Assembly (NCBI RefSeq): GCF_000369045.1
Contig: NZ_KB849797.1
Coordinates: 328,844-392,843 of the forward strand
Source: Acinetobacter pittii ATCC 19004 = CIP 70.29
GTDB lineage: Bacteria > Pseudomonadota > Gammaproteobacteria > Pseudomonadales > Moraxellaceae
Direction: 5' to 3'
DNA: 64,000 bases
The position numbers and the translations under genes were made by a program. The notes beneath the pieces are model-generated. The model did no database searches. It saw only the letters and a program-made list of their open reading frames with translations, and was not told the DNA's origin. Within the stretch, counting starts at the first letter, position 1; each line of letters starts with the position of its first letter. This document shows positions 27,722 to 37,605 of this stretch, piece after piece.

Positions 27722-28295
27722 ATTGCTACTCTTTCAAAAGATTAGGGGCAACTTCACCTTATATTTAAGGAGAGAGAAACCGGAAGTTTATTTAATTGGC
27801 GCAAATTTTAACAAAATTGACTTAGAAAAAGCGAATGTAAAAAAATTAAGTCAAATAATAGACAGCGCTGGTGTAATAAAAATTTTAAATATAGTGTATT
27901 TTTCCATAAATTTAAGGAAGTTAAAATTTATTACTATTATTACTGTTATTTACAGATGATCCCACTAACAATTGACATTTTTGACAAAAAATTAACTTTT
28001 AAAACTTATTCGTTTTTTATATAAAAATTTGATAATTCCAATGCTTTATCAAGAAAAAGTTAAATTAAAACAAATGTCTTTCGTTGTTAGCTATCTTTAT
28101 GATTTCTTTTATGCATTTCATATAGATGAATTGAATAATAAATAAGATGACCCTTGCGTCACGGCTTGATACAACTTGTCAGGTTTTTTTTAGATATAGT
28201 TATCGTAAGATTAGCGAAGCATAAATGTGTACCTAAGATGTGCACACGCTTCATAACATCAACTTAGAAGTCCTCCAAAACTAAGGAGATCAGGC
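27722..28295. promoter_or_regulatory. Long AT-rich gap holding the fadB leader
   Basis: About 570 bp with no convincing gene. The first 450 bp are very AT-rich, consistent with divergent promoters for lpxO and fadB. From 28140 the composition becomes more balanced. A 21-bp dyad lies at 28226-28246, and AAGGAGATCAGGC precedes the fadB ATG. Confidence 0.5.
28226..28246. promoter_or_regulatory. Dyad upstream of fadBA, possible operator
   Basis: TGTGTAC and GTGCACA form an inverted repeat (six of seven positions) with a 7-base spacer. It is embedded in a wider GAAGC/GCTTC pair at 28216-28220 and 28248-28252. It lies 50-80 bp before the fadB start. It could bind a fatty-acid-responsive repressor or form an mRNA hairpin; neither is shown. 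Confidence 0.4.
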
Positions 28296-30449
28296 ATGAT
28301 CCACGCTGGCAATGCCATTACCGTCCAAATGCTTTCGGACGGAATTGCAGAATTCCGCTTTGACTTACAAGGTGAGTCGGTCAATAAATTTAACCGTGCA
28401 ACAATTGAAGATTTCCAAGCTGCTATTGCTGCGGTAAAAGCAAATAATGATATTAAAGGCTTAGTTGTTACCTCGGGCAAATCGACATTTATTGTTGGGG
28501 CAGACATTACCGAATTTGGTGAAAACTTCGCACAAGGCGAAAAAGCAATTGTTGACTGGCTTATGCCTGTTCACGAAATCTTCAATAGCTTTGAAGATTT
28601 AGAAATTCCAAAAGTTGTTGCTATTAACGGTATGGCGTTAGGTGGCGGTTTTGAAATGTGTTTAGTTTGTGACTATCGTGTGATGTCAGAAGCTGCACAA
28701 GTGGGCTTACCGGAAATTAAACTTGGTATTTACCCAGGTTTCGGCGGTAGCGTACGTTTAAGCCGTCTGATCGGTATCGACAACGCGGTTGAATGGATGG
28801 CGATGGCTGCTCCTAAAAAACCGGCTGCTGCCCTAAAAGATGGTGCGGTAGATGCGGTTGTAGCTGCTGATAAATTACTTGAAGCTGCAACTGACTTAGT
28901 TAAGCAAGCAATTTCTGGTCGTTTAAACTGGAAAGCAAAACGTCAAGAAAAGCTTGAAGCTGTAAAATTGAACCCACTTGAACAAATGATGGCGTTCAAT
29001 ACTGCAAAAGGTGCAGTGCTTGCTAAAGCAAACCCTGCTCAATACCCAGCTCCAAAATTATTACTTGATTCATTACAAGCTGGTGCAAGCCTTGCGCGTG
29101 ACGAAGCATTAAAAGCTGAAGCTGAAGGCTTTGCAAAAGCTGCGATTACTCCACAAGCTGGTGCATTGATTGGTTTATTCCTCAATGACCAAGTTGTTAA
29201 GAAAACTGCTAAAAAATATGAAAAAGGTGCACATCCTGTAAACCAAGCAGCTGTACTTGGCGCTGGTATCATGGGTGGTGGTATTGCTTACCAAGCAGCA
29301 AGCAAAGGTACACCAATTATCATGAAAGATATTGGTAATCCACAACTTGCTCTAGGTATGAAAGAAGCGAACAGCTTGTTAACTAAACAAGTTGAACGCA
29401 AGAAAATGAAACCTGCGCAAATGGGTGAAACGCTTGCACGTATCCGTCCTACTTTAAGCTACGATGAGTTTAAAGAAGTTGATATCGTGATCGAAGCAGT
29501 TACAGAAAATCCAAAAGTAAAAGAAATCGTTCTTGCGGATACTGAGAAGAATGTTCGTGAAAATACGATTATTGCTTCTAATACTTCTACGATTTCAATC
29601 ACCCGTTTAGCAAAAGCATTACAACGTCCTGAAAACTTCGTTGGTATGCACTTCTTCAACCCAGTACACATGATGCCACTTGTAGAAGTCATTCGTGGTG
29701 AGAAAACTTCTGAAGAAGCGATTGCAACAACTGTGGTTCTTGCTCAAAAAATGGGTAAAACACCGATCGTTGTAAACGACTGCCCAGGATTCTTGGTTAA
29801 CCGTGTATTGTTCCCTTACTTTGGTGCATTTGACCTTCTTGTAAAAGACGGCGCAGACTTCCAGCAAGTTGACAATGTAATGTCTAAGTTTGGCTGGCCA
29901 ATGGGTCCTGCTTACCTTATCGACGTTGTAGGTATCGACACAGGTGTACATGGTGCAGAAGTCATGGCTGAAGGTTTCCCAGACCGTATGAAGCCAGACT
30001 TTAAAGGTTCAATCCAAGCAATGTACGAAGCTAAACGTCTTGGTCAAAAGAATGACGTTGGTTTCTACAAATACGAACTCGATAAGAAAGGCAAAAAAGC
30101 AAAAACTGTTGATCCAACAGCGTATGAAATCATTGCTCCTTTCGTAACGGGTGAGAAACGCGAGTTTGATAACCAAGAAATCATTGACCGCATGATGCTT
30201 GCTTTCTGTAACGAAACAGTTCGTTGCTTAGAAGACAACATTGTTGCAACTGCTGCTGAAGCAGACATGGCAATGATTATGGGTGTAGGTTTCCCTCCAT
30301 TCCGTGGTGGTCCATGTCGTTATATCGACCAGACTGGTGTTGCTGAATACGTTGCACTTTGCGACAAATATGCACACTTAGGTAAGGCTTATGAAGCGCC
30401 ACAAATGTTGCGTGACATGGCTGCTAACAACAAAAAATTCTACGGTTAA
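28296..30449 (+). CDS. fadB: Fatty acid oxidation complex subunit alpha FadB
   Basis: A multifunctional beta-oxidation enzyme: enoyl-CoA hydratase, 3-hydroxyacyl-CoA dehydrogenase and isomerase activities. The 717-residue protein has an N-terminal crotonase domain (about 5-190) with catalytic Glu120 (GGGFEMC) and Glu140 (GLPEIKLG). The NAD-binding domain (about 315-500) has GAGIMGGG (322-329) and [15 protein letters not shown], followed by tandem C-terminal 3HCDH domains. It forms the alpha2beta2 complex with FadA, encoded 12 bp downstream. Confidence 0.97.
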   Translation: MIHAGNAITVQMLSDGIAEFRFDLQGESVNKFNRATIEDFQAAIAAVKANNDIKGLVVTSGKSTFIVGADITEFGENFAQGEKAIVDWLMPVHEIFNSFEDLEIPKVVAINGMALGGGFEMCLVCDYRVMSEAAQVGLPEIKLGIYPGFGGSVRLSRLIGIDNAVEWMAMAAPKKPAAALKDGAVDAVVAADKLLEAATDLVKQAISGRLNWKAKRQEKLEAVKLNPLEQMMAFNTAKGAVLAKANPAQYPAPKLLLDSLQAGASLARDEALKAEAEGFAKAAITPQAGALIGLFLNDQVVKKTAKKYEKGAHPVNQAAVLGAGIMGGGIAYQAASKGTPIIMKDIGNPQLALGMKEANSLLTKQVERKKMKPAQMGETLARIRPTLSYDEFKEVDIVIEAVTENPKVKEIVLADTEKNVRENTIIASNTSTISITRLAKALQRPENFVGMHFFNPVHMMPLVEVIRGEKTSEEAIATTVVLAQKMGKTPIVVNDCPGFLVNRVLFPYFGAFDLLVKDGADFQQVDNVMSKFGWPMGPAYLIDVVGIDTGVHGAEVMAEGFPDRMKPDFKGSIQAMYEAKRLGQKNDVGFYKYELDKKGKKAKTVDPTAYEIIAPFVTGEKREFDNQEIIDRMMLAFCNETVRCLEDNIVATAAEADMAMIMGVGFPPFRGGPCRYIDQTGVAEYVALCDKYAHLGKAYEAPQMLRDMAANNKKFYG

Positions 30450-30461
30450 GGAGCAACGTGA

Positions 30462-31634
<1,173 letters not shown>

Positions 31635-31647
31635 TTAACACCAAGAT

Positions 31648-31680
31648 AAAAAAATCCCCGCTCAATGCGGGGATTTTTAT
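31648..31680. terminator. Bidirectional terminator after fadA
   Basis: ATCCCCGC and GCGGGGAT form an 8-bp stem with A and T runs at either side, between fadA and a convergent small gene. Confidence 0.88.
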
Positions 31681-31681
31681 T

Positions 31682-32173
31682 TTAACGTCCTTTTAAACCA
31701 TCTTGAATTTGCTGTTGTAATTTTATGAGGTCACTAAGGTTAACTTTCATCGTACCCTCACGATAAGCATCAACATTACTTCGATTAATATTCAAAGGTC
31801 TTAACATTTCAAAGATACCATTGGTTGGATCAGAAGACTGTATTCCACCCGCTACCGCTAAAATATATTCTTGTAGAAATGGCGAAAGCTGGGACAAATC
31901 GGGCTGAGCCATAACTGGCTGATAATCTACTGTAGTCATGCCTTCAGGGACTAAAGCATTTTGTATATCGTAATGCGTTTTATACTCACGATGTTGCAGC
32001 GCCTGACGCACTTTTTTATCTTCTTGGAAGGGTACAAATCCCACCTCTTCACGTAGCTCAGATTCAGCCATAACGCGAATTGTTGGTAAAGTAGCCACTT
32101 CTTCTGCTTGAACAGTCGGTAAACCCATAAAAGCAAATGCAGCAATGAAGGCTGATTGTTTTAGAAAGTTCAT
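31682..32173 (-). CDS. Hypothetical exported protein
   Basis: A 163-residue protein I do not recognise. The N-terminus is a clear Sec signal peptide ending near PTVQA-EE (about 1-24), so it is periplasmic or surface-associated. The mature part is polar, with a Gln/Leu-rich end (LSDLIKLQQQIQDGLKGR) and QPDLSQLSPFLQEYILAVAGG. The ATG at 32173 has GGAG with 6-base spacing; an in-frame TTG at 32185 is not used. Confidence 0.72.
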   Translation of the reverse strand: MNFLKQSAFIAAFAFMGLPTVQAEEVATLPTIRVMAESELREEVGFVPFQEDKKVRQALQHREYKTHYDIQNALVPEGMTTVDYQPVMAQPDLSQLSPFLQEYILAVAGGIQSSDPTNGIFEMLRPLNINRSNVDAYREGTMKVNLSDLIKLQQQIQDGLKGR

Positions 32174-32451
32174 AACTTGCTCCAAAAATCAGTCACCCTA
32201 TTTCAATTAAAAGATGATGATTAAATTAAAAGTATCTATAAATAGGCTACAACAAAGTCGAATTTGATTCAGTAAGGCTCAGATAAACGGTAAATATAAT
32301 TAAAATTTTTAATGTAATAGTAATGGACTTTCTAAAATATTTTAGAAATTAGTCTGAGTATAACTAAGTCAGATTATACTACTAGATTTAAATATTAAGA
32401 TCTTTTGTTTATAGTCAGACTTTTATAAATCCATTGAATTCAACAGAAATA

Positions 32452-33168
32452 ATGAACTTTAAAGTATTAAATCAGAATATTCTTATGAGCTGCCTACTCG
32501 TCAGTTTCTTTCTCACTGGTTGTGCGAGTAACCGAATTATTGGTGAAAACACGCGAGAGCTATTTACAAAATATGACTCAGGCCATGAATGGATCACTTT
32601 AATTGAAGATGATGTAATTGCATTTGGTAAACCATCAGTATCTCTCCCTAATGAACCAGAGGACAGTGTTGTCATCGCCGGGAAAAAATATAGTTATGTC
32701 ATTAGTAAAGGCGGTAACGATTTCATTCAATTAATTAATCAATTAAATCCACAATATATCCAAATAAGTAATGAACTAGATTTTAATGCTCCAGCTCCGG
32801 ATAGTAATCATTTTTACGGATATATTAGATTTTCTTACACCCCACCTAATGGGAAATTGAACGAGAAAGAATCAGCTTTATTTAAACAATATGGTGTAGT
32901 TCCATGTGGCTGTGCAAAGACATCAGAACCACATAAATTTGATTTAAATATTAAAGGAACTGTTTATCCTCCTGTAAACAATCTTAAAACAATAACCCCT
33001 TTATCTAAGCCATATCACATCAAAATCCAATATCTTCACGATAAGAGCGGAAAAGTGACCTTATCAACAAAGGAGAAGCTAGCAAGTTTACCACTGCTTC
33101 CGTTTACCTTAACTTTTGATCTGATCGCCTTACCTGCGAAAGTCATGGGTATCATTTATCAGCCCTAA
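32452..33168 (+). CDS. Putative lipoprotein
   Basis: A 238-residue predicted lipoprotein. A hydrophobic leader ends in the lipobox FFLTGC, so the mature protein would begin CASNRIIGEN and be membrane-anchored. The C-terminus (LPLLPFTLTFDLIALPAKV) is reminiscent of the YceK/YidQ lipoproteins, but this is weak. The start is uncertain: ATG 32452 is used, ATG 32485 would shorten the leader, and no strong ribosome site is present. Confidence 0.65.
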   Translation: MNFKVLNQNILMSCLLVSFFLTGCASNRIIGENTRELFTKYDSGHEWITLIEDDVIAFGKPSVSLPNEPEDSVVIAGKKYSYVISKGGNDFIQLINQLNPQYIQISNELDFNAPAPDSNHFYGYIRFSYTPPNGKLNEKESALFKQYGVVPCGCAKTSEPHKFDLNIKGTVYPPVNNLKTITPLSKPYHIKIQYLHDKSGKVTLSTKEKLASLPLLPFTLTFDLIALPAKVMGIIYQP

Positions 33169-33206
33169 TAGACTCCGAATAAAAATTACAAACTTTCAGT
33201 AAAGAT

Positions 33207-33237
33207 TAAAAATCCCCGCTTACTACGGGGATTTTTA
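33207..33237. terminator. Bidirectional terminator
   Basis: AATCCCCG and CGGGGATT pair around CTTACTA, with A and T runs outside, between the lipoprotein gene and the convergent hydrolase. Confidence 0.85.
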
Positions 33238-33882
33238 TTAATCATTTAACATCTCTTTTAAAGAATCAACTAATTGTGGAAATTTCGTATAACCTTCTCT
33301 ACCTAAAAAATGCCCGCCATTAGGAACAGTAATGTACGGCGCATCAATTTCTTTCGCCAATTCAATAGTCAGTTTTGGGGGAACCAAATCATCATTATCC
33401 GATAAATACACTAGCTTTTTCTTTATGTCCTTAAAGTAATCCGTGTCGACTTTACTCTTGGTTATATAACTATTAAGAACAGAAGAATCTGAAATTAAAC
33501 CAGAGAATCCGGATACTAAAATCATTCCTCCAATATGTTGATAATCATGTCTTTGCAAAAAGTGCAGTAACGTAATCACTCCTAAACTGTGCGCAACAAA
33601 ATAGGTATTCTCATCCACCTTAGGGATCTGTTGGTCTATAACCTTTTGCCATGCATCTACATCAGGATTCTCAGAATCTGGAAATGGAATTAAGGTAACG
33701 GTTGTATATTCATCTTCTATTTGATGTTTTAAATCTAGAAACCAATGATCATTGATAGAAGCAGAGTAACCGTGAAGCACAAATATTTGACGCATGTTCT
33801 TCTCCTGAAGTTCAAGTGTTTTGGTATTTGCAACAAATGACATTAATCCGAGTAACACCAATAAAATGAGTTTTCTGATCAT
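33238..33882 (-). CDS. RBBP9/YdeN-like serine hydrolase with an optional leader
   Basis: An alpha/beta hydrolase of the RBBP9 family. It shows VLHGYSAS, nucleophile AHSLGV, the acidic residue in YLSDNDDLVP and the catalytic His in VPNGGHF. From 33882 the product is 214 residues with a signal-peptide-like N-terminus (IRKLILLVLLGLMSFVA). An internal ATG at 33795, preceded by AGGAGA at ideal spacing, would give a 185-residue cytosolic protein beginning MRQIFVLHGYS, which is how most family members begin. The gene is divergent from a MerR-type regulator. Confidence 0.8.
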   Translation of the reverse strand: MIRKLILLVLLGLMSFVANTKTLELQEKNMRQIFVLHGYSASINDHWFLDLKHQIEDEYTTVTLIPFPDSENPDVDAWQKVIDQQIPKVDENTYFVAHSLGVITLLHFLQRHDYQHIGGMILVSGFSGLISDSSVLNSYITKSKVDTDYFKDIKKKLVYLSDNDDLVPPKLTIELAKEIDAPYITVPNGGHFLGREGYTKFPQLVDSLKEMLND

Positions 33883-33897
33883 TGAACAAGTACCATT

Positions 33898-33944
33898 TTG
33901 AAAGATAAAAACATGCTAAACTATGACACCACTGTTAAGGTCAA
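33898..33944. promoter_or_regulatory. Divergent promoter region between the hydrolase and merR genes
   Basis: The 71-bp gap holds a minus-strand TTGACC (33939-33944). A partly symmetric GAC-N12-GTC sits inside the would-be spacer. On the plus strand TTGAAA and TATGAC are 19 bases apart. Spacers of 19 bp with an internal dyad are typical of MerR-controlled promoters, but the -10 boxes are poor, so this is tentative. Confidence 0.4.
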
Positions 33945-33953
33945 CCCCATTTT

Positions 33954-34319
33954 ATGAACTTAGCTAAAGTTGCCGAGCTCACAAAAGTAAGCCCTCGTAT
34001 GCTGCGTTATTACGAGAGCTTAGGGCTTATACAGCCTCTTCGAGCGAGTAATAACTATCGAAGTTATACGCAAAAAGATATTGAAAATATTAAGAAAATC
34101 AAAATATTAAATGATGCAGGCATGCACCTAAAAGATATTCAGGTTTTGCTCCCTTGTTTTGATTTAGATGAACGAGTATTTACACTATGCTCAGTGGTTC
34201 AAGAAAAACTGCAAACTGAACTCATGCATGTGTCTGAGCAGTTAAACAAACTGCAAACTTCTCAAAGTTTATTACAATCTTTTTTAACCAAAGGAAAAGT
34301 CGAGAGCACCAAATCATAA
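33954..34319 (+). CDS. MerR-family transcriptional regulator
   Basis: A 121-residue regulator with the family winged helix at the very N-terminus (MNLAKVAELTKVSPRMLRYYESLGLI, the RYYE motif), wing residues NYRSYTQKDIE, and a C-terminal dimerisation helix (about 75-118). Too few Cys are present to suggest a metal sensor. It is divergent from the RBBP9-like hydrolase, a plausible target. Confidence 0.9.
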   Translation: MNLAKVAELTKVSPRMLRYYESLGLIQPLRASNNYRSYTQKDIENIKKIKILNDAGMHLKDIQVLLPCFDLDERVFTLCSVVQEKLQTELMHVSEQLNKLQTSQSLLQSFLTKGKVESTKS

Positions 34320-34340
34320 TATTTGATGCTCATGTTCTGC

Positions 34341-35099
34341 TTATTCTTTTAAATCTCCTTCGAGCGCAGCCACATTCTTTTTCTTAATTTTTTCAATTTT
34401 TGCATTTAGCTTTAGAACATCTTGATAAAGCCCATTAAACTTTTTGACCTGAGCATTTTCATGAAAAAGAATCATCTGATCTTTCTTTTGCCATTCATAA
34501 TTTTTTAGAAGCTTAAACATTTCTTCTGCTTTATCTAAAATTTGTAGCTCAATCATAAAAATTGCATGATCTTGATCTGCTTTTTGCTGAGTTCCCAATT
34601 TCATTTCAAGAAGTTGCCTCATCTCTGCATCAACAGATAACTCTTGAACCTTTGCTAAGAAAGTCTTATGAATCTTTTCATATTCACTCTGATACTGATC
34701 CGAAGCTTTACGGACATCGGCTAGCATCTTTTCGGTTTCTGCATACTTCTGTTTTTTATCAATATCTAAACGGTCCACATTTAAGAAAGTATCCCATTTG
34801 GCTGCTTTGAGTTCTCTTAAGTATGCATTACGTGCATTAATATTTTGAATCCAATAACTTAAAAGGAATTCTGAAATTTGCTTATAGTGTCCTGCCAAAC
34901 GCTTATCGTGAATATCGAGCTGGACGGGTTTAGACCAGTCTTGTGCTTGTTCGTAAAGCTGATTCATTTTTTCAGTCATGACGACATCAAACATTTGACT
35001 ACTGTCTTTGGCTTGCTGCTGTTTGATATGCTGATAGGTGAAAAAAATAATGCTTGTGATAACAATCAGACTTGCAATCGCAATCAAAACTCGGCGCAT
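34341..35099 (-). CDS. Hypothetical membrane-anchored coiled-coil protein
   Basis: A 252-residue protein I do not recognise. It has one N-terminal membrane segment (RRVLIAIASLIVITSIIFFTY, about 2-22) and then a long, highly charged, helical region rich in Lys, Glu and Gln (about 25-250) likely to form coiled coils in the periplasm. The ATG at 35099 follows GGAGGTGTGT, a strong ribosome site. It may resemble DUF3053-type proteins, but I could not confirm it. Confidence 0.68.
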   Translation of the reverse strand: MRRVLIAIASLIVITSIIFFTYQHIKQQQAKDSSQMFDVVMTEKMNQLYEQAQDWSKPVQLDIHDKRLAGHYKQISEFLLSYWIQNINARNAYLRELKAAKWDTFLNVDRLDIDKKQKYAETEKMLADVRKASDQYQSEYEKIHKTFLAKVQELSVDAEMRQLLEMKLGTQQKADQDHAIFMIELQILDKAEEMFKLLKNYEWQKKDQMILFHENAQVKKFNGLYQDVLKLNAKIEKIKKKNVAALEGDLKE

Positions 35100-35276
35100 A
35101 CACACCTCCTATTTCCCTTCTTATAGTTTTGCTCTTTATAGTTATAAAATAGCGCTTATTCTTCTTTATATGCCATTTATTTCACAATACGCAACACTGT
35201 ATTCGCTACTCAAAGCTTTAAATCCTTATCCATCATCCCTATTATGATGGGTAATTAAAATTTATGAGATTCTCCC

Positions 35277-35978
35277 ATGCGTGTAGATGTCTGGTCTGAT
35301 GTAGTTTGCCCTTTTTGTTATATCGGCAAAAAACGCCTTGAGCATGTAGCTGCTGAAGCAGGTATTGATCTTGAAATTCACTGGCATAGTTTTGAATTAG
35401 ATCCTGATGCGCCAGCAAAACATGACACTTCAAATACTGAGCGTCTAGCTAAAAAATATGGCCGTACCTATGAAGAGATGGAAGAAATGGAGCGCAACAT
35501 TGCGGCTATGGCTGCTTCTGAAGGTATTGATTTCCAATGGCAAAAGGCGAACTCAGGCAATAGTTTCAATGCACACCGCATTATTCACCTTGCGCAAAGC
35601 AAAGGTTTAGGTAATGAAGCTAAAGAAGCTTTTTTCCATGCTTATATGACCGAAGGTCTCGCAATTGGTGAACGTGAAGTTGTAGAAGAAATTGCGTCTC
35701 GTATTGGTTTAGACAATGCTGAAGTTGAATACGTACTAGATACCAACGAACTATCTGACTTTGTCCGCCATGATGAAAAAATTGCACGTGAGCAGCTTAA
35801 TGTAACTGGCGTGCCATTTTTTGTATTTGACCAAAGAATCGCTCTTGCTGGCGCTCAACCACGTGAAGTCTTTTTACAAGTTTTGGAAAAAGCACAAATC
35901 AAAGCAAATACTGAAGAGGTCGAGCAAGATGATGCGGCTGTTTGTACCGATGAAACTTGCGATGTTCCAAAGAAATAA
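35277..35978 (+). CDS. DsbA-family oxidoreductase, FrnE-like
   Basis: A 233-residue cytoplasmic thioredoxin-fold protein with no signal peptide. The active site is CPFC at 11-14 (SDVVCPFCYIGKKR), and the cis-Pro loop is VTGVPFFVFD near 180. A helical insertion lies between (about 55-160). The C-terminus ends VCTDETCDVPKK, a CxxxxC pair like that of Deinococcus FrnE, where it is a second redox site. The family includes disulfide isomerases linked to oxidative stress tolerance; substrates are unknown. Confidence 0.88.
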   Translation: MRVDVWSDVVCPFCYIGKKRLEHVAAEAGIDLEIHWHSFELDPDAPAKHDTSNTERLAKKYGRTYEEMEEMERNIAAMAASEGIDFQWQKANSGNSFNAHRIIHLAQSKGLGNEAKEAFFHAYMTEGLAIGEREVVEEIASRIGLDNAEVEYVLDTNELSDFVRHDEKIAREQLNVTGVPFFVFDQRIALAGAQPREVFLQVLEKAQIKANTEEVEQDDAAVCTDETCDVPKK

Positions 35979-36023
35979 ATGAACACAATTAAAATGTGAT
36001 CAAATCGTATATTTTATCATCAT

Positions 36024-36068
36024 TTTAGCAATAGAGCGTTCTAAAAAAAGAACTATCTAATTGCTAAA
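36024..36068. repeat. Long nested inverted repeat downstream of the FrnE-like gene
   Basis: TTTAGCAAT and ATTGCTAAA (9 bp) enclose an inner GTTCT/AGAAC stem with an A6 loop. No T-run follows on plus, so it is not a normal terminator. It may be an mRNA processing or protein-binding element. Confidence 0.5.
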
Positions 36069-36162
36069 AATCAGTTTATTATTGCCGCTTAGAATATTCG
36101 CGCTGTAATGTTCTGTTTTTTATGTGTTTAATGATCGGAATTTGAAGTTTCCTTGATCTATC

Positions 36163-36189
36163 ATCCCCCTTCACTGGGGGATTTTTTTT
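36163..36189 (+). terminator. Strong terminator, about 185 bp beyond the FrnE-like gene
   Basis: ATCCCCC and GGGGGAT pair around TTCACT and are followed by eight T. It ends the FrnE-like transcript or a possible small RNA from the 35979-36190 gap. The rest of the gap, to 36337, is AT-rich and should hold the promoter of the next gene. Confidence 0.85.
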
Positions 36190-36337
36190 GGCTAAAAATA
36201 ATCGCTAATAGCTTAAACTTTTTCATTTATTTCAAATATGTAAAAAAAGTTAAATTTACTTAACTTTTGTGTCTCCCTCTTGATTTTATTAGAAAAATCA
36301 ACAAAAGTGGAAACAACAACAAAACATAAAGATAGAT

Positions 36338-37480
36338 ATGAAAACATTTCATGTAATGCCGTACCGGCAACTTTTTGCACTTTTAACGATTGGATTTGGT
36401 TCAGTATGCATCGCTCATGCAGAGACCGCCTCTTCTTCTGCAAACCAACAAATAGGAAGTACATCATCTGGAGTACAAGCTGAAGTCACCACAGACGAGA
36501 ACCTCTTAGATCAAATTCCACGTTGGGTGGACGCAACCCCAACCATTTTTCCAGAGCAGTCTAATGAGCCTATTGTTCCGCCTACCGAACAAACTGAAGA
36601 TCAAACCTGGGTTGATCGTAAGCAAAAGAAAATTCGCAATTGGGCCGATCGTACTTCTGAAAAAATTGATAATTGGTTTGGTGAAGTTGATCCACAAAAA
36701 CCAGCTACTGCAACCATTCGGGTAATGGTCGACAACTATTGGAATGAATACGACAACTTTGAAATTAAGCCCAGAATTCGCGGTAAGATTAAGCTCCCTA
36801 CGCTAGAAAAACGTTTAAGCGTGGTATTTGGTGATGACTCTTTAGATAATGAATTTAATAACAGCCCAGCCAATATTAACCAAAACCCAAATCAAGACTC
36901 TAATAAGAAGTTAGATGGTAAGCAAACTCGAGATGACAACAGCTCAATTGCTTTGCGTTGGTCAAATTTCTCGAAAAAACTGCCTTTTGAAACCGATGCA
37001 GACTTAGGTATTCGTTCTGGAGACGATATTTATATTCGTTTAAAAGCATCGAGAGATTGGCAACTCCGTAATGATTTTAAATTCTATGCTGAACAAATTT
37101 ATCGTTACGGCATAGATAGCGAAAACTATTTACGTACTAATCTTGAACTTACTCATGCTAGACCGAATCAACCGATTTTATCCAATCAGTTCAGCCTAAC
37201 CTATGCAGATGATCAAGACGATGATTTAGCTTGGGAAAACAGAACTTTCCGCGAACACAGTTTCTTTGCAAACAACCGTTTTAACTATGGTATTTATACA
37301 AGTGGTTATTACAACGACAATGACTTACGTTTAAACAGTTGGGGACCGTTTGTTTCATGGCGCCAACCCGTTTTACGTGAATGGTTCTTTGTACAAGGCG
37401 ATGTAAATTACTTTAATGACCACCGCGAAGACCGTAATCATTTTGTCAGCACCTTCTTGCGTTTAGAAGCACTTTTCTAA
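36338..37480 (+). CDS. Hypothetical outer-membrane-type protein, paralog 1
   Basis: A 380-residue protein of unknown function with a Sec signal peptide ending IAHA-ETASS (about 1-30). A low-complexity acidic linker and a charged helix (about 92-125; RKQKKIRNWADRTSEKIDNW) follow. The C-terminal region (about 180-380) alternates polar and aromatic residues and ends RLEALF, as outer-membrane beta-barrels do. Marked blocks are LPFETDADLGIRSGDDIY, YAEQIYRYG and LRLNSWGPFVSWRQPV. The next gene is a shortened paralog. Signal and barrel character are inferred from pattern only. Confidence 0.72.
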   Translation: MKTFHVMPYRQLFALLTIGFGSVCIAHAETASSSANQQIGSTSSGVQAEVTTDENLLDQIPRWVDATPTIFPEQSNEPIVPPTEQTEDQTWVDRKQKKIRNWADRTSEKIDNWFGEVDPQKPATATIRVMVDNYWNEYDNFEIKPRIRGKIKLPTLEKRLSVVFGDDSLDNEFNNSPANINQNPNQDSNKKLDGKQTRDDNSSIALRWSNFSKKLPFETDADLGIRSGDDIYIRLKASRDWQLRNDFKFYAEQIYRYGIDSENYLRTNLELTHARPNQPILSNQFSLTYADDQDDDLAWENRTFREHSFFANNRFNYGIYTSGYYNDNDLRLNSWGPFVSWRQPVLREWFFVQGDVNYFNDHREDRNHFVSTFLRLEALF

Positions 37481-37605
37481 ACTAGCAAACATCACCTTGG
37501 ACCTCATCCAAGGTGATGAATAGCAAAATACTTTTAAATAAAATTTTAAGATTAGCCTTTTAAAGTATTGTTCTAATTTTTATTTTTGATTCCTTATCTT
37601 TAAAA

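Noticed and set aside
27657..27959. A 100-codon plus-strand frame overlapping the lpxO start and running into the AT-rich gap
   Set aside because: Overlaps lpxO antisense, has biased Ile/Lys/Asn composition from AT-rich DNA, and no ribosome site; not convincing as a gene.
25000..28300. Possible genomic island or prophage around the CHAP-like and NEP1-like genes
   Set aside because: No integrase, tRNA target, transposase or flanking repeats were seen; the region is only accessory-looking by gene type and AT content.
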